Origin: Scleromatobacter sp038243995
Lineage (GTDB): Bacteria; Pseudomonadota; Gammaproteobacteria; Burkholderiales; Burkholderiaceae_C
Reading direction: 5' to 3'
DNA: 64,000 bases
Assembly: GCA_038243995.1 (NCBI GenBank)
Contig: JBBRTV010000001.1
Span: 124,001-188,000 of the forward strand
The translations under genes were made by a program, and so were the position numbers. The notes beneath the pieces were generated by a model. It did no database searches and had not been told where the DNA came from. It saw only the letters and a program-made list of their open reading frames with translations. Shown piece after piece: positions 35,435-44,425 of this stretch; within the stretch, counting starts at the first letter, position 1, and each line of letters opens with the position of its first letter.

Positions 35435-36601
35435 TCAAGCCGTGTGACGGCGTTGCAGCAGCCCGCCGGGAAGGCGTTGGACCGCCCCGCGCAGCTCGAG
35501 TTCGAGCAGCCGGGCCGCCAGGATGTCGCTCGGCAGGCCGGTGCGGGCGAACAGCGCATCGAAGGTGACGGGGTCGTCGCCCAGCGCACGCAACAGCGCG
35601 GCGTCCGGATCGGTGCCGCTCACCTCGGCATCGAGCGCCGGTTCGCCGGGCATCGAGGCGAACAGGGACGGTTGCGCAACGGCCAGCTTGGCATTGGCCT
35701 TCGGCGCGTCGGCCAGTCTCAGTTCCTGCAAGATGTCGTCGCTGGTTTCCACTAGCCTGGCCCCTTGTTGTATCAGCAAGTGGCAGCCCCTGGTCTGGGC
35801 GGAGTGGATGGAGCCCGGAATCGCGAACACATCGCGGCCCGCTTCCAGCGCCAGGCGCGCGGTGATGAGAGAGCCCGATTGCAGGGCCGCTTCGACGACG
35901 AGCGTGCCCTGGCTGATCCCCGCGATCAAGCGGTTGCGCCGCGGAAAGTTTGTCGACAAGGCTTCCATGCCGAGCGGGTACTCACTTGCCATGAGGCCAT
36001 GCTCGGCGATTCGGCGCGCGAGCTCTGCGTGACCCCTGGGATAGACCTGGTCGAGCCCGGTGCCCACGAAGGCCACGGTGCTGCCGGGGCCGGCGAGGCC
36101 ACCCTCGTGCGCGGCGCCGTCGACGCCCAGCGCGAGTCCGGAGACGATGGTGAGGCGGTGTGCGCTCAGTTGGCGCGCAAAGGTCCGCGCGTTGTCGATG
36201 CCTTGGGGTGTCGCGTTGCGGCTGCCCACGATGGCGACGCTGTTCGCCGACAACAGTTGCAAGCGGCCGATCGCATACATCAGCAGCGGCGGATCGGCAG
36301 TCTGCAGCAGCAATGCGGGGTAGTGAGGATCGCCGAGCGCCAGGACGTGGCGGGGCGCATTCCCGGACGCAGCCTCGAGCCAGCGCCAGGTGGCCGCGGG
36401 CAGGGCGTCGCGTCGCGCATCGGGCGTCCGGAGTGCCCTGACGAGCTCGGGTGCGACCACGCTTCGCAAGGCCGAGTCGTCTGCCGCGAAGACGAGTTCC
36501 GGCGAGCCGAACGCCGCCAGCAGGCGGCGGACGCCTGCGCGGCCCAGGCCCGGCGTCTCGACCAGCGTCATCCAGGCGACGAGCTCGTCGCGCGACATCA
36601 T
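35435..36601 (-). CDS. dprA: DNA-processing protein DprA
   Basis: The 388-residue protein has an N-terminal SAM-like helical domain (TLVETPGLGRAGVRRLLAAFGSPE), then the Rossmann core with VGSRNATPQGIDNARTFARQL, VSGLALGVDGAAHEGGL, GTGLDQVYPRGHAEL and NFPRRNRLIAGISQGTLVVEAALQSGSLITA. The C-terminal winged helix (DALFARTGLPSDILAARLLELELRGAVQRLPGG) is also present. DprA loads RecA onto incoming single-stranded DNA during natural transformation. The first of two adjacent ATGs (36601) was chosen; an RBS (GAGGAG) lies upstream. Part of the conserved lysM-dprA-smg series. Confidence 0.96.
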   Translation of the reverse strand: MMSRDELVAWMTLVETPGLGRAGVRRLLAAFGSPELVFAADDSALRSVVAPELVRALRTPDARRDALPAATWRWLEAASGNAPRHVLALGDPHYPALLLQTADPPLLMYAIGRLQLLSANSVAIVGSRNATPQGIDNARTFARQLSAHRLTIVSGLALGVDGAAHEGGLAGPGSTVAFVGTGLDQVYPRGHAELARRIAEHGLMASEYPLGMEALSTNFPRRNRLIAGISQGTLVVEAALQSGSLITARLALEAGRDVFAIPGSIHSAQTRGCHLLIQQGARLVETSDDILQELRLADAPKANAKLAVAQPSLFASMPGEPALDAEVSGTDPDAALLRALGDDPVTFDALFARTGLPSDILAARLLELELRGAVQRLPGGLLQRRHTA

Positions 36602-36701
36602 GGGTGGGCCTCCTCGGGGACGAAGGGAGGACGACAACTCGCGGCGCGCAGACGCAGGCCCGTCGACGACCGAACCTCGCGGTGCGGCCGCCGAGGCGGG
36701 C

Positions 36702-37871
36702 TCAGGGAGCGCTGAAGCGGTCGCCCGGCACGGCCGGTTGGGTCGTGTTCAGGATCAGCGCATACGAAACGCGATCGAACACGCGGAACACGAACAGCAG
36801 GCCCGTCTTTTCGTCCGGCAGCTTGATCAGCGGGCCCTTGTCGATCGACTTGTCGTGCGTCACGGCGCCTTCGTGCCAGAGCGCGAGGACGGTGCCGCGC
36901 TCCAGGCCATCGCGAGAACCGCGGTTCAGCGAGACGATCTGGTTGTTGCCAGCCGACAAGGCATCGCCGTAGAGCGACACCACCAGGCCATTCATCTCGC
37001 CAGCGGGCGGATGCGGCACGAACGGCGCGAAATCGCGCACCGTGGCGGGCGTGAGGCGATCGCCCACGCCAGCGTCTTCGCGCGTGCTGGTGATGCGGAA
37101 GCTGGACGGTACTTCGAGGCCGGTCGCCTCGGCGCCGGGACGTGCCTCGCCGTTCTGCGTGTGTTCGGCGGATCCGACGTAGCGCGCCTCGAAGCCCAGT
37201 ACTTCCTTGGTCTGCGGGTCGACCAGCGCCTTCGGCGCACGGAAGACCTGCCAGTTGCGGGTGTTGCCGAGCTCGCCGCGCACGTAAGCGGTGTCGCCGC
37301 GGCCGAGCAGCACGTGGCCTTCCTGGGTCGCGACGATGCGCGGCGCGGACGCCAGCTCGTTGGTGTCGAACACGAGCGCGTCATTCAGGAACGGCGCGAT
37401 CAGATTCATCGGGATCGAGCCGATGGCGCCCGTTTCCGACGATTCGCTGCGGATGGACGGCGACAGTTTCACCGTGTCGGAGCCGCCGACGGCGTTCCCG
37501 AGTTTCAGGCGCGCCATGCCGTCCATTTTCTCGAGCACGAGGAGCTGGCCGGGATAGATCAGGTGCGGGTTGCGAATCTGGTCGAGATTCATCCCCCAGA
37601 GCTCGGGCCAGCGCCACGGGCTTTTGAGGAACAGCTTCGAAATGGCCCACAGCGTATCGCCGCGCTTGACGGTATAGGTGTCAGGCGCGTTCGCGGCGAG
37701 TTCGGACAACGGAACGCCCTTGGACGCGACCTGTTGCGCGGTGCCGCGTTGGGCAGGCGTAACAGGATATGTCGCGGCTTGAGAGGCGGAGGGTGTACCG
37801 ACCAGGACGGCCAGCGCGAGGGCAGCGCAGTTCAGGGCGACTGCGGGCTGTTGACGAAAACGAAAGCTCAT
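36702..37871 (-). CDS. Secreted LysM-domain protein
   Basis: A 389-residue protein with a signal peptide (VALNCAALALAVLVGTPSASQA). A single LysM domain follows (about 64-112, TYTVKRGDTLWAISKLFLKSPWRWPELWGMN to IYPGQLLVL) that would bind peptidoglycan, then a 270-residue C-terminal part with Ser/Asn-rich strands (GRGDTAYVRGELGNTRNWQVFRAP, RDFAPFVPHPPAGEMNGLVVSLYG). Proteins with this exact architecture are conserved divergently from def in Burkholderiales. The ATG at 37871 precedes the signal peptide. Its function is unknown beyond cell-wall attachment. Confidence 0.9.
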   Translation of the reverse strand: MSFRFRQQPAVALNCAALALAVLVGTPSASQAATYPVTPAQRGTAQQVASKGVPLSELAANAPDTYTVKRGDTLWAISKLFLKSPWRWPELWGMNLDQIRNPHLIYPGQLLVLEKMDGMARLKLGNAVGGSDTVKLSPSIRSESSETGAIGSIPMNLIAPFLNDALVFDTNELASAPRIVATQEGHVLLGRGDTAYVRGELGNTRNWQVFRAPKALVDPQTKEVLGFEARYVGSAEHTQNGEARPGAEATGLEVPSSFRITSTREDAGVGDRLTPATVRDFAPFVPHPPAGEMNGLVVSLYGDALSAGNNQIVSLNRGSRDGLERGTVLALWHEGAVTHDKSIDKGPLIKLPDEKTGLLFVFRVFDRVSYALILNTTQPAVPGDRFSAP

Positions 37872-38172
37872 GTCCAGAAAACTCCCGGGCCATTGAAGGC
37901 AATTGGGACGGGGAACGAGACGGAAACCGCGCAAGGTGCAACAATTCCGAATCGGCTGGAGTATCCAGCGCGCCAAAAACTAGCAAATTTGCCACAGATT
38001 CTGCCCGCAAACCCCTGACGCCGCAATGAAACGCCAACTCGGTTACGTCCGGGGCCAGGCATTCACCCTTGGGCAGGACGTGGCACTGTGCACACATTCT
38101 GCCCCGCCGTTGCAATCGCGACGGCGACATTCCCGGCGATTTTCGTGGCAGATTTCCAGGAACCGACTTTCC
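37872..38172. other. 301-base divergent spacer between the LysM gene and def
   Basis: No gene is seen. The region holds the 5' regions of both divergent genes. An in-frame upstream Met at 38026 would extend Def by 49 unconserved residues and is rejected. No clear -10/-35 pair or inverted repeat could be picked out by eye. Confidence 0.5.
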
Positions 38173-38694
38173 ATGGCCCAACTTCAGATTCTCCGTTATC
38201 CCGATCCTCGCCTGTACACGGTCGCCAGGACGGTCGCCATCGTCGACGAGCGCATCCGTCGACTCGCCGACGACATGATCGAGACGATGTACGAGGCCGA
38301 CGGCGTCGGCCTTGCCGCGACGCAGGTCGACGTGCACGAGCGCCTGATCGTGATGGACACGTCCGAGACCCACGACCAGCCGCGCGTGCTCGTCAATCCG
38401 GAACTCGTCGCCGGCTCCGACGACTGGATCATCGGCGAAGAGGGCTGCCTCTCGGTGCCCGCCATCTACGAGAAGGTCGAGCGTCATGCGCGTGTCCGCG
38501 TCCGGGCGCTCGACCGCGACGGCCAGCCCTACGAGTTCGACGCCGAGGGCCTGGCCGCCGTCTGCGTCCAGCACGAGATGGATCACCTGCTCGGCAAGGT
38601 GTTCGTCGACTACCTCAGTCCGCTCAAGCGCGAGCGCATCAGGACCAAGATGCTGAAGAAGACGCGCGACGAACTGCCGCGCGGCCGTCGATGA
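38173..38694 (+). CDS. def: Peptide deformylase
   Basis: This 173-residue enzyme removes the formyl group from nascent N-formyl-methionine. All three catalytic motifs are present: GVGLAATQ (44-51), EGCLSVP with metal ligand Cys92 (90-96), and QHEMDHL with His134, Glu135 and His138. This is a normal type-1 bacterial length. The ATG at 38173 starts MAQLQILRYPDPRL, exactly as in homologs. Its stop overlaps the fmt start (ATGA), giving the classic def-fmt operon. Confidence 0.98.
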   Translation: MAQLQILRYPDPRLYTVARTVAIVDERIRRLADDMIETMYEADGVGLAATQVDVHERLIVMDTSETHDQPRVLVNPELVAGSDDWIIGEEGCLSVPAIYEKVERHARVRVRALDRDGQPYEFDAEGLAAVCVQHEMDHLLGKVFVDYLSPLKRERIRTKMLKKTRDELPRGRR

Positions 38695-39671
38695 GCGGCG
38701 CGGGCGTCGCAGGCGGCCTGCGCGTCGCTTTTGCGGGAACGCCCGACTTCGCCGCCGTCGCGCTGCGGGCCATCCACGCAGCGGGCTACGTCGTGCCGCT
38801 GGTGCTGACGCAGCCCGACCGTCCGGCCGGACGCGGGTTGAAGCTGTCGCCCGCGCCGGTCAAGGCACTGGCCGAGTCGCTGGGCCTCGCCGTGGCGCAG
38901 CCGCGCAGCCTGAAGCTCGACGGCAAGTTTCCGGACGAGGCGCGCGGCGGGCTCGCCGCCCTCGAGGCCGCCGCGCCCGACGTCCTGGTGGTCGCCGCCT
39001 ACGGCCTGATCCTGCCGGAATGGGTGCTCGCCCTGCCGCGCCTGGGCTGCCTCAACATCCACGGATCGCTGCTGCCGCGCTGGCGCGGTGCCGCGCCGAT
39101 CCATCGTGCGATCGAAGCCGGCGATGCGCAGACGGGCATCACGATCATGCAGATGGACGCCGGGCTCGACACCGGCCCCATGCTCTCCGTCGAACGCGAG
39201 CCGGTGCTTTTCGACGACACGACCGGCGGCCTCCACGACCGGCTGGCGGCCCTGGGGGCGCGGATGATCGTGCATGCGCTGGCCGATGCCGCCGCCGGCG
39301 CGCTGGTTCCGGTCGCCCAGCCCGACGCCGGCGTCACCTATGCCCGCAAGATCGCCAAGGCCGAAGCGGCGATCGACTGGGCGCAGCCCGCCGATGTCAT
39401 CGAACGCCGCGTACGCGCGTTCGACCCGTTTCCCGGCGCGACCTTCACCGTGGGCGGCGAGACGATCAAGCTGTGGCGCGCCCAGGTCGAGCGGCTCGAC
39501 GGCGGCGCGGTGCCCGGCACGGTGATCGTTTCCGATCCGCAGAGCCTCGTCGTCGCTTGCGGCGACGGTGCGCTCGCGCTGTCCGAGGTGCAGCGCCCCG
39601 GCGGCAAGCGCCAGCCGGTGGCGAACTGGCTGCAGGGCCACGCCGTCGAGCGGGGCAGCGTGCTGGGCTGA
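38691..39671 (+). CDS. fmt: Methionyl-tRNA formyltransferase
   Basis: The 326-residue enzyme formylates initiator Met-tRNA using 10-formyl-THF. Motifs are VAFAGTPDFAAVAL, the active-site block NIHGSLLPRWRGAAPIHRAI, MQMDAGLDTGPML with the catalytic Asp, and the C-terminal OB-fold (VRAFDPFPGATFTVGGETIKLW). It starts four bases inside the end of def. After it lies a weak hairpin (39689-39706) followed by a short T run. Confidence 0.98.
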   Translation: MSGAGVAGGLRVAFAGTPDFAAVALRAIHAAGYVVPLVLTQPDRPAGRGLKLSPAPVKALAESLGLAVAQPRSLKLDGKFPDEARGGLAALEAAAPDVLVVAAYGLILPEWVLALPRLGCLNIHGSLLPRWRGAAPIHRAIEAGDAQTGITIMQMDAGLDTGPMLSVEREPVLFDDTTGGLHDRLAALGARMIVHALADAAAGALVPVAQPDAGVTYARKIAKAEAAIDWAQPADVIERRVRAFDPFPGATFTVGGETIKLWRAQVERLDGGAVPGTVIVSDPQSLVVACGDGALALSEVQRPGGKRQPVANWLQGHAVERGSVLG

Positions 39672-39688
39672 CGCAAGATGATCTTGCC

Positions 39689-39724
39689 GGCCCGGGAAGC
39701 CGGGCCCTCGGTCCCCGGTCTTTT
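39689..39724 (+). terminator. Weak possible terminator after fmt
   Basis: GGCCCGG (39689-39695) pairs with CCGGGCC (39700-39706) around a GAAG loop, followed after a C/G-rich stretch by TCTTTTC at 39719-39725. The T run is not directly adjacent, so this is a weak call. Confidence 0.3.
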
Positions 39725-39787
39725 CGAAGGCGGCCTCAAGACATCGGGGCTGGCGGCCGATAACGACGCATCAACCTCATTTCCTCC

Positions 39788-40288
39788 ATGCCGCGTCGCT
39801 CCCTGATCCTTGTCGCTCTTCTCATCTCGCTCGCCGGCTGCGACCAGCTGGGACTCGAGGCGGCGTCGGTGACCGCGGCACGCGTCGAAGCCGACGGCAA
39901 GGCCGTCGGTGCCGCCTGCCGCCACGGCGGGCGTGCGATCGAGGACTGTTTCGTGCTCAACCGCAAGACCGACAAGGCGGCGATCTACGCCGGCTGGCGC
40001 GAGATGGACGATTACATGCGCGAGAACAAGATCGAGGCCGTGGCCCCGTCGCTGGGCCCCGCAGCGAAGGGCAAGAGCGCCGAGGGCGACGACGCTTCCA
40101 CCGAGGTCGACGCGAAGACCGCGAAGGCCGACAAGCCGCTCGACAAGACGGCCGACAAGGCCGGCGACAAGCCCGCGGCCCGGATCGCGAAGGCGGACAA
40201 GGCGGACAAGCCCGACAAGGCGGACAAGCCCGCCAAGGTCGACAAGCCGGCGGTGGCCGAAACCGACAAGGGCGTCGCGCCGCACTGA
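39788..40288 (+). CDS. Hypothetical lipoprotein with a Lys/Asp-rich repeat tail
   Basis: The 166-residue protein has a clear lipobox (LVALLISLAGC, Cys18) and a short conserved-looking globular part (AARVEADGKAVGAACRHGGRAIEDCFVLNRKTDKAAIYAGWREMDDYMREN) with two cysteines that could form a disulfide. From about residue 90 it becomes a low-complexity tail of repeating ADK/PDK/KAD units. Such charged tails often span or bind the cell wall, but the function is unknown. The ATG at 39788 precedes the signal. Confidence 0.8.
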   Translation: MPRRSLILVALLISLAGCDQLGLEAASVTAARVEADGKAVGAACRHGGRAIEDCFVLNRKTDKAAIYAGWREMDDYMRENKIEAVAPSLGPAAKGKSAEGDDASTEVDAKTAKADKPLDKTADKAGDKPAARIAKADKADKPDKADKPAKVDKPAVAETDKGVAPH

Positions 40289-40392
40289 CGCCCGCATCGC
40301 GAAGCGTGTCTTCGATTCTTGCGAAGACCCGGCACCGCACAACGCAACCCTGCGCACCTGCCGTCGCTCCGGGCGCATAGGACAATGGGCGG

Positions 40393-41130
40393 ATGAGTGC
40401 AGCCCAGCCCGCGTGGCGACATCCCGAATTCGCGCGCGGCGCCCGCGAGATGACCGGTATCTCGCTCGGCATCGGCGCCTGGGGGCTCGTCACGGGCGTC
40501 GCCATGGTCAAGAGCGGACTCGGCATCCCGCTGTCGCTGGCGATGTCGGCCTTCGTCTTCGCCGGCAGCGCCCAGCTCGCCGCGCTGCCGTTGATGGCGC
40601 AAGGCGCGCCGCTGTGGGTCGTCTGGGCGACCGCCTTCTGCGTCAACCTCCGCTTCGTCATCTTCAGCGCCGGCTGGCGGCCTTACTTCGGCGCGCTGCC
40701 GTTTCGCCAGCGCATGACGCTGGCCTACTTCACGGCCGATCTCAACTACGTCTGCTTCATGCGCCGCTTCCCGTCGCCCGGCGCGATGCCCGGGCAGCTC
40801 GCCTATTTCTGGGGCGGCGTGGCCGTCAACTGGTCGGCGTGGCAGGTGCTGTCGCTCGTCGGCATCGTCCTGGCCGACGTGATCCCCACCGAATGGGGCG
40901 TGGGGTTCGCCGGCACGCTCGCGCTGATGGGCCTCACGGGCACGCTGCTGGTCGATCGTGGAACCTGGATCGCCGCCGCCGTCGCGGCCTGCGCCGCGTT
41001 CGCTGCCTTCGCATTGCCGTTCCACCTCAACATCGTCGTCGCGATCGCCGCCGCGATCGGCATCGGCGTCCTGATCGACCATTTCACGCCGCCGCCGATG
41101 AAGGTGGAGGCCGGAGGCGACCCCACATGA
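40393..41130 (+). CDS. azlC: AzlC family branched-chain amino acid exporter, large subunit
   Basis: The 245-residue membrane protein shows the AzlC pattern ISLGIGAWGLVTGVAMVKSGLG, SAFVFAGSAQLAALPLM, and CVNLRFVIFSAGWRPYF. It has about six hydrophobic helices. With AzlD it forms a two-component exporter for branched-chain or related amino acids. Its partner starts 35 bases downstream (41165). The ATG at 40393 is close to the N-terminus of the conserved region. Confidence 0.92.
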   Translation: MSAAQPAWRHPEFARGAREMTGISLGIGAWGLVTGVAMVKSGLGIPLSLAMSAFVFAGSAQLAALPLMAQGAPLWVVWATAFCVNLRFVIFSAGWRPYFGALPFRQRMTLAYFTADLNYVCFMRRFPSPGAMPGQLAYFWGGVAVNWSAWQVLSLVGIVLADVIPTEWGVGFAGTLALMGLTGTLLVDRGTWIAAAVAACAAFAAFALPFHLNIVVAIAAAIGIGVLIDHFTPPPMKVEAGGDPT

Positions 41131-41164
41131 CAGCGCCTGTGCACCACCGCGCTGGAGCGCCCGC

Positions 41165-41497
41165 ATGATGGGCCGCTGGGAAGCCCTCCTCGCGATCGGC
41201 GGCCTGACTGTGATCACCCTGGTCACGCGCGGCTTCTTCCTGATTCCCCGGCGCGAACTGCCGATTCCGCCATGGCTGCGGGAGGCGCTGCGCTACGCGC
41301 CGCTGGCGGCCCTGGTCGCGGTGCTGATGCCGGAAATCGTCATGACAGGCGACCACCTTGTCACCACGTGGAAGGACGCCCGGCTCTTTGCGGCTCTCGC
41401 CGGCGCACTGACTTTCGGGGCCTCGCGCAGCCTGCTTGGGACGATACTCGCGGGGTCGGCGGTCTTGCTGGCCCTGCGCCTGGGCCTCGGCTGGTAA
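41165..41497 (+). CDS. azlD: AzlD family transport protein, small subunit
   Basis: This 110-residue protein with four hydrophobic helices matches AzlD: LTVITLVTRGFFLIP, PPWLREALRYAPLAALVAVLMPEI, and a C-terminal LLGTILAGSAVLLALRLGLGW. It pairs with AzlC in amino-acid export. ATG ATG occurs at 41165-41170; the first was used. Translation is likely coupled to azlC. Confidence 0.92.
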   Translation: MMGRWEALLAIGGLTVITLVTRGFFLIPRRELPIPPWLREALRYAPLAALVAVLMPEIVMTGDHLVTTWKDARLFAALAGALTFGASRSLLGTILAGSAVLLALRLGLGW

Positions 41498-41550
41498 GGC
41501 CGCCGCTGCCGCCATCCCCTCCATTCTCTCCAGCTGACTGCGTGAATGCC

Positions 41551-42744
41551 ATGAAAGTGATTCGCTTTTCCGATCTCGTCGCTTCCGGCCAGGTGGCCGG
41601 CAAGCGGGTGTTCATCCGCGCCGACCTGAACGTGCCTCAGGACGATGCCGGCAACATCACCGAAGACACCCGCATACGCGCCTCTGCGCCCTGTATCCGG
41701 ATGGCGCTCGACGCCGGTGCCGCGGTGATGGTGACGAGCCACCTGGGCCGCCCCAGCGAGGGCGAATTCAAGCCCGCGGATTCGCTCGCGCCCGTCGCCC
41801 GGCGTCTTTCCGAATTGCTCGGCCGCGACGTGCCCCTGGTGCGGGACTGGGTCGACGGCGTATCCGTCGCCCCGGGTAGCGTCGTGCTGCTCGAGAACTG
41901 CCGCCTCAACAAGGGCGAAAAGAAGAACAACCCCGAACTCGCCAGGAAGATGGCCGCCTTGTGCGACATCTTCGTCAACGACGCGTTCGGCACGGCGCAC
42001 CGCGCCGAGGCCTCGACCTACGGCATCGCCGAGTACGCGCCGGTGGCCTGCGCCGGCCCGCTGCTGGCCGCGGAGATCGACGCGATCCTGAAGGCGCTGG
42101 CCGATCCGAAGCGCCCGCTGGTGGCGATCGTGGCCGGCAGCAAGGTCAGCACGAAGCTGACCATCCTGCAGGCGTTGGCGAGCAAGGTCGACGGGCTCAT
42201 CGTGGGCGGCGGCATCGCCAACACGTTCATGCTCGCGGCGGGGCTGAAGATCGGCAAGAGCCTGGCCGAACCCGACCTGCTCGACCAGGCCCGGGCCGTG
42301 ATCGACGCCATGAAGGCGCGCGGCGCCGCCGTGCCGATCCCGACCGATGTGGTCACGGCGAAGACCTTCTCCGCCGACGCCGTCGCCACCGTGAAGGCCG
42401 CGGCGGACGTCGCCGACGACGACCTGATCCTCGACATCGGCCCGGCGACGGCGGCCCTGTTCGCGCAACAGCTGAAGGCCGCCGGCACGATCGTGTGGAA
42501 CGGGCCGGTCGGCGTGTTCGAATTCGAGTCGTTCTCACACGGCACCGAGACGCTCGCGCGCGCCATCGCAGCGAGCCCGGCATTCAGCATCGCGGGCGGC
42601 GGCGACACGCTGGCCGCGATCGCCAAGTACGGCATCGCCGCGGACATCGGCTACATCTCGACCGGCGGGGGTGCCTTCCTCGAAGTGCTGGAAGGCAAGA
42701 CGCTGCCGGCGTTCCAGATCCTGGAAAAGCGCGCGGCGGAGTGA
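41551..42744 (+). CDS. pgk: Phosphoglycerate kinase
   Basis: The 397-residue enzyme transfers phosphate from 1,3-bisphosphoglycerate to ADP. Motifs are VFIRADLNVPQDD, SHLGRPSEG, VNDAFGTAHRAEAST, VAIVAGSKVSTKL, GGIANTF, and the nucleotide-binding WNGPVGVFE and GGGDTLAAI. All expected catalytic residues (Arg, Asp, His, Lys) are seen. ATG 41551 was used; an in-frame GTG three codons earlier (41542) is an alternative. It opens the pgk-pyk-fba series typical of Burkholderiales. Confidence 0.97.
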   Translation: MKVIRFSDLVASGQVAGKRVFIRADLNVPQDDAGNITEDTRIRASAPCIRMALDAGAAVMVTSHLGRPSEGEFKPADSLAPVARRLSELLGRDVPLVRDWVDGVSVAPGSVVLLENCRLNKGEKKNNPELARKMAALCDIFVNDAFGTAHRAEASTYGIAEYAPVACAGPLLAAEIDAILKALADPKRPLVAIVAGSKVSTKLTILQALASKVDGLIVGGGIANTFMLAAGLKIGKSLAEPDLLDQARAVIDAMKARGAAVPIPTDVVTAKTFSADAVATVKAAADVADDDLILDIGPATAALFAQQLKAAGTIVWNGPVGVFEFESFSHGTETLARAIAASPAFSIAGGGDTLAAIAKYGIAADIGYISTGGGAFLEVLEGKTLPAFQILEKRAAE

Positions 42745-42911
42745 CGCTCCCGGGGGGCGATTCCGGGGTTTGCTCCGTCCCGGAGCCCGCCCGCCCGGCG
42801 CCCGCGCGGCACGGCGCAGAATCGCGGATGGCCGTAACCACCTTGTAACTGGACATTCGGCAAGGCGCCCATAATTCGCGCGAACCGTCAGCCTCTACAA
42901 GAAAGCATCCC

Positions 42912-44342
42912 ATGACCCGCGGTACCAAGATCGTTGCCACTCTCGGCCCGGCCACCAGCGATCCGGAGGTGCTGGAGCGCCTGCTGCGCGCGGGTGTCGA
43001 TGTCGTGCGCCTGAACTTCAGCCACGGCACGGCGCAGGATCACATCGACCGCGCAACGCTGGTACGCGAGATCGCCGAGCGCATCGGTCGTCCCGTTGCG
43101 CTGATGGCCGACCTGCAGGGTCCGAAGATCCGCGTGGGCAAGTTCGTCGACGGCAAGGTGATGCTGGTCAAGGGCGAGCGCTTCGTGCTCGACGCGTCGC
43201 GCACCGAACCGGGCGACATCGAAGGGGTCGGCCTCGACTACAAGGAACTGCCGCGCGACGTGAAGCCCGGCGACACCCTGCTCCTCAACGACGGCCTGAT
43301 CGTGCTCACAGTGGATGAGGTGCGTGGCGACAAGGTCCTCACGACCGTCAGGATCGCGGGCGAGCTCTCGAACAACAAGGGCATCAACAAGCAGGGCGGC
43401 GGCCTGACGGCGCCGGCCCTGACCGCCAAGGACATGGAGGACATCAAGACCGCCATGAGCTTTCGCTGCGACTTCCTGGCGATCAGCTTCCCGAAGAACG
43501 CGACGGACATGGAAATGGCGCGGCAGCTCGCGAACGTCGCCGGCGAACCGTATCGCCACAAGGCCGGGCTGATCGCGAAGATCGAGCGCTCGGAAGCGAT
43601 CCCGAATCTCGAATCCATCCTGCGCGCGAGCGACGGCATCATGGTCGCGCGCGGCGACCTGGCGGTGGAAGTAGGCAACGCGACGGTACCCGCGCTGCAG
43701 AAGCGGATGATCAAGATGGCGATCGCGATGGACAAGATCGCCATCACGGCCACGCAGATGATGGAGAGCATGATCTACGCGCCGGTGCCCACGCGCGCCG
43801 AGGTCTCGGACGTCGCGAACGCCGTGCTCGACGGCACCGACGCCGTGATGCTCAGCGCCGAGACGGCGTCTGGCCGGTTCCCCGTCGAGACCGTCGAATA
43901 CATGGCTGCGATCGCACTCGAGGCCGAGCGCGCCGAAGACGTCTCGCTGGAGACCGACTTCGTCAACAAGAAGTTCGGTCGCATCGATCAGTCGATCGCC
44001 ATGGGCGCGCTGTTCACGGCGCACCACCTGCGCTGCAAGGCCATCATCGCACTCACGGAGAGCGGCTCCACCGCCTTGTGGATGAGTCGCCACCGCACGC
44101 AGGTGCCTATCTTCGGCCTGACGACGCAACCGCTCTCGCAACGCCGGATGGCGCTGTACCGCAATGTGCGGCCGCTGCTGATGCCCGCGTTCGAAGATCG
44201 CGACCAGGCGCTGGCCGAGGCCGAGCGCATGCTGGTCGCGCAGGGCGTGTTGCGCCCGGGCGATACCTATGCCATCACCTGCGGCGAGCCGATGGGCTAC
44301 CCGGGCGGCACCAACATGCTCAAGGTCTGCAGGGTGGATTGA
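42912..44342 (+). CDS. pyk: Pyruvate kinase
   Basis: This 476-residue enzyme makes pyruvate and ATP from PEP. It has TKIVATLGPATSDPEVL, RLNFSHGT, the cation-binding DLQGPKIRVG, and the catalytic lysine block GLIAKIERSEAI. ARGDLAVEVG, the signature ITATQMMESMI, and the C-terminal allosteric domain with GVLRPGDTYAITCGEPMG are also present. Length is normal. It is followed 28 bases downstream by a strong terminator. Confidence 0.97.
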   Translation: MTRGTKIVATLGPATSDPEVLERLLRAGVDVVRLNFSHGTAQDHIDRATLVREIAERIGRPVALMADLQGPKIRVGKFVDGKVMLVKGERFVLDASRTEPGDIEGVGLDYKELPRDVKPGDTLLLNDGLIVLTVDEVRGDKVLTTVRIAGELSNNKGINKQGGGLTAPALTAKDMEDIKTAMSFRCDFLAISFPKNATDMEMARQLANVAGEPYRHKAGLIAKIERSEAIPNLESILRASDGIMVARGDLAVEVGNATVPALQKRMIKMAIAMDKIAITATQMMESMIYAPVPTRAEVSDVANAVLDGTDAVMLSAETASGRFPVETVEYMAAIALEAERAEDVSLETDFVNKKFGRIDQSIAMGALFTAHHLRCKAIIALTESGSTALWMSRHRTQVPIFGLTTQPLSQRRMALYRNVRPLLMPAFEDRDQALAEAERMLVAQGVLRPGDTYAITCGEPMGYPGGTNMLKVCRVD

Positions 44343-44369
44343 ACTCCCGCGCGCCTCGCGCATCGGACG

Positions 44370-44402
44370 AAAAAGGGGCCCCGCGCGCGGGGCCCCTTTT
44401 TT
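44370..44402 (+). terminator. Bidirectional rho-independent terminator after pyk
   Basis: A perfect palindrome centred at 44385/44386 (arms AAAAAGGGGCCCCGCG and its complement) ends in TTTTTT on the plus strand and begins with AAAAA, giving a T run on the minus strand. It can end both pyk and the convergent regulator gene at 44426. Confidence 0.95.
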
Positions 44403-44425
44403 ATGCGTCCGTCGGCTCGCCGGAA

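Noticed and set aside
42843..42875. TTGTAA/CATAAT as the pyk promoter
   Set aside because: The spacing is 21 bases, and using the alternative TGGACA gives 14; neither suits sigma-70.
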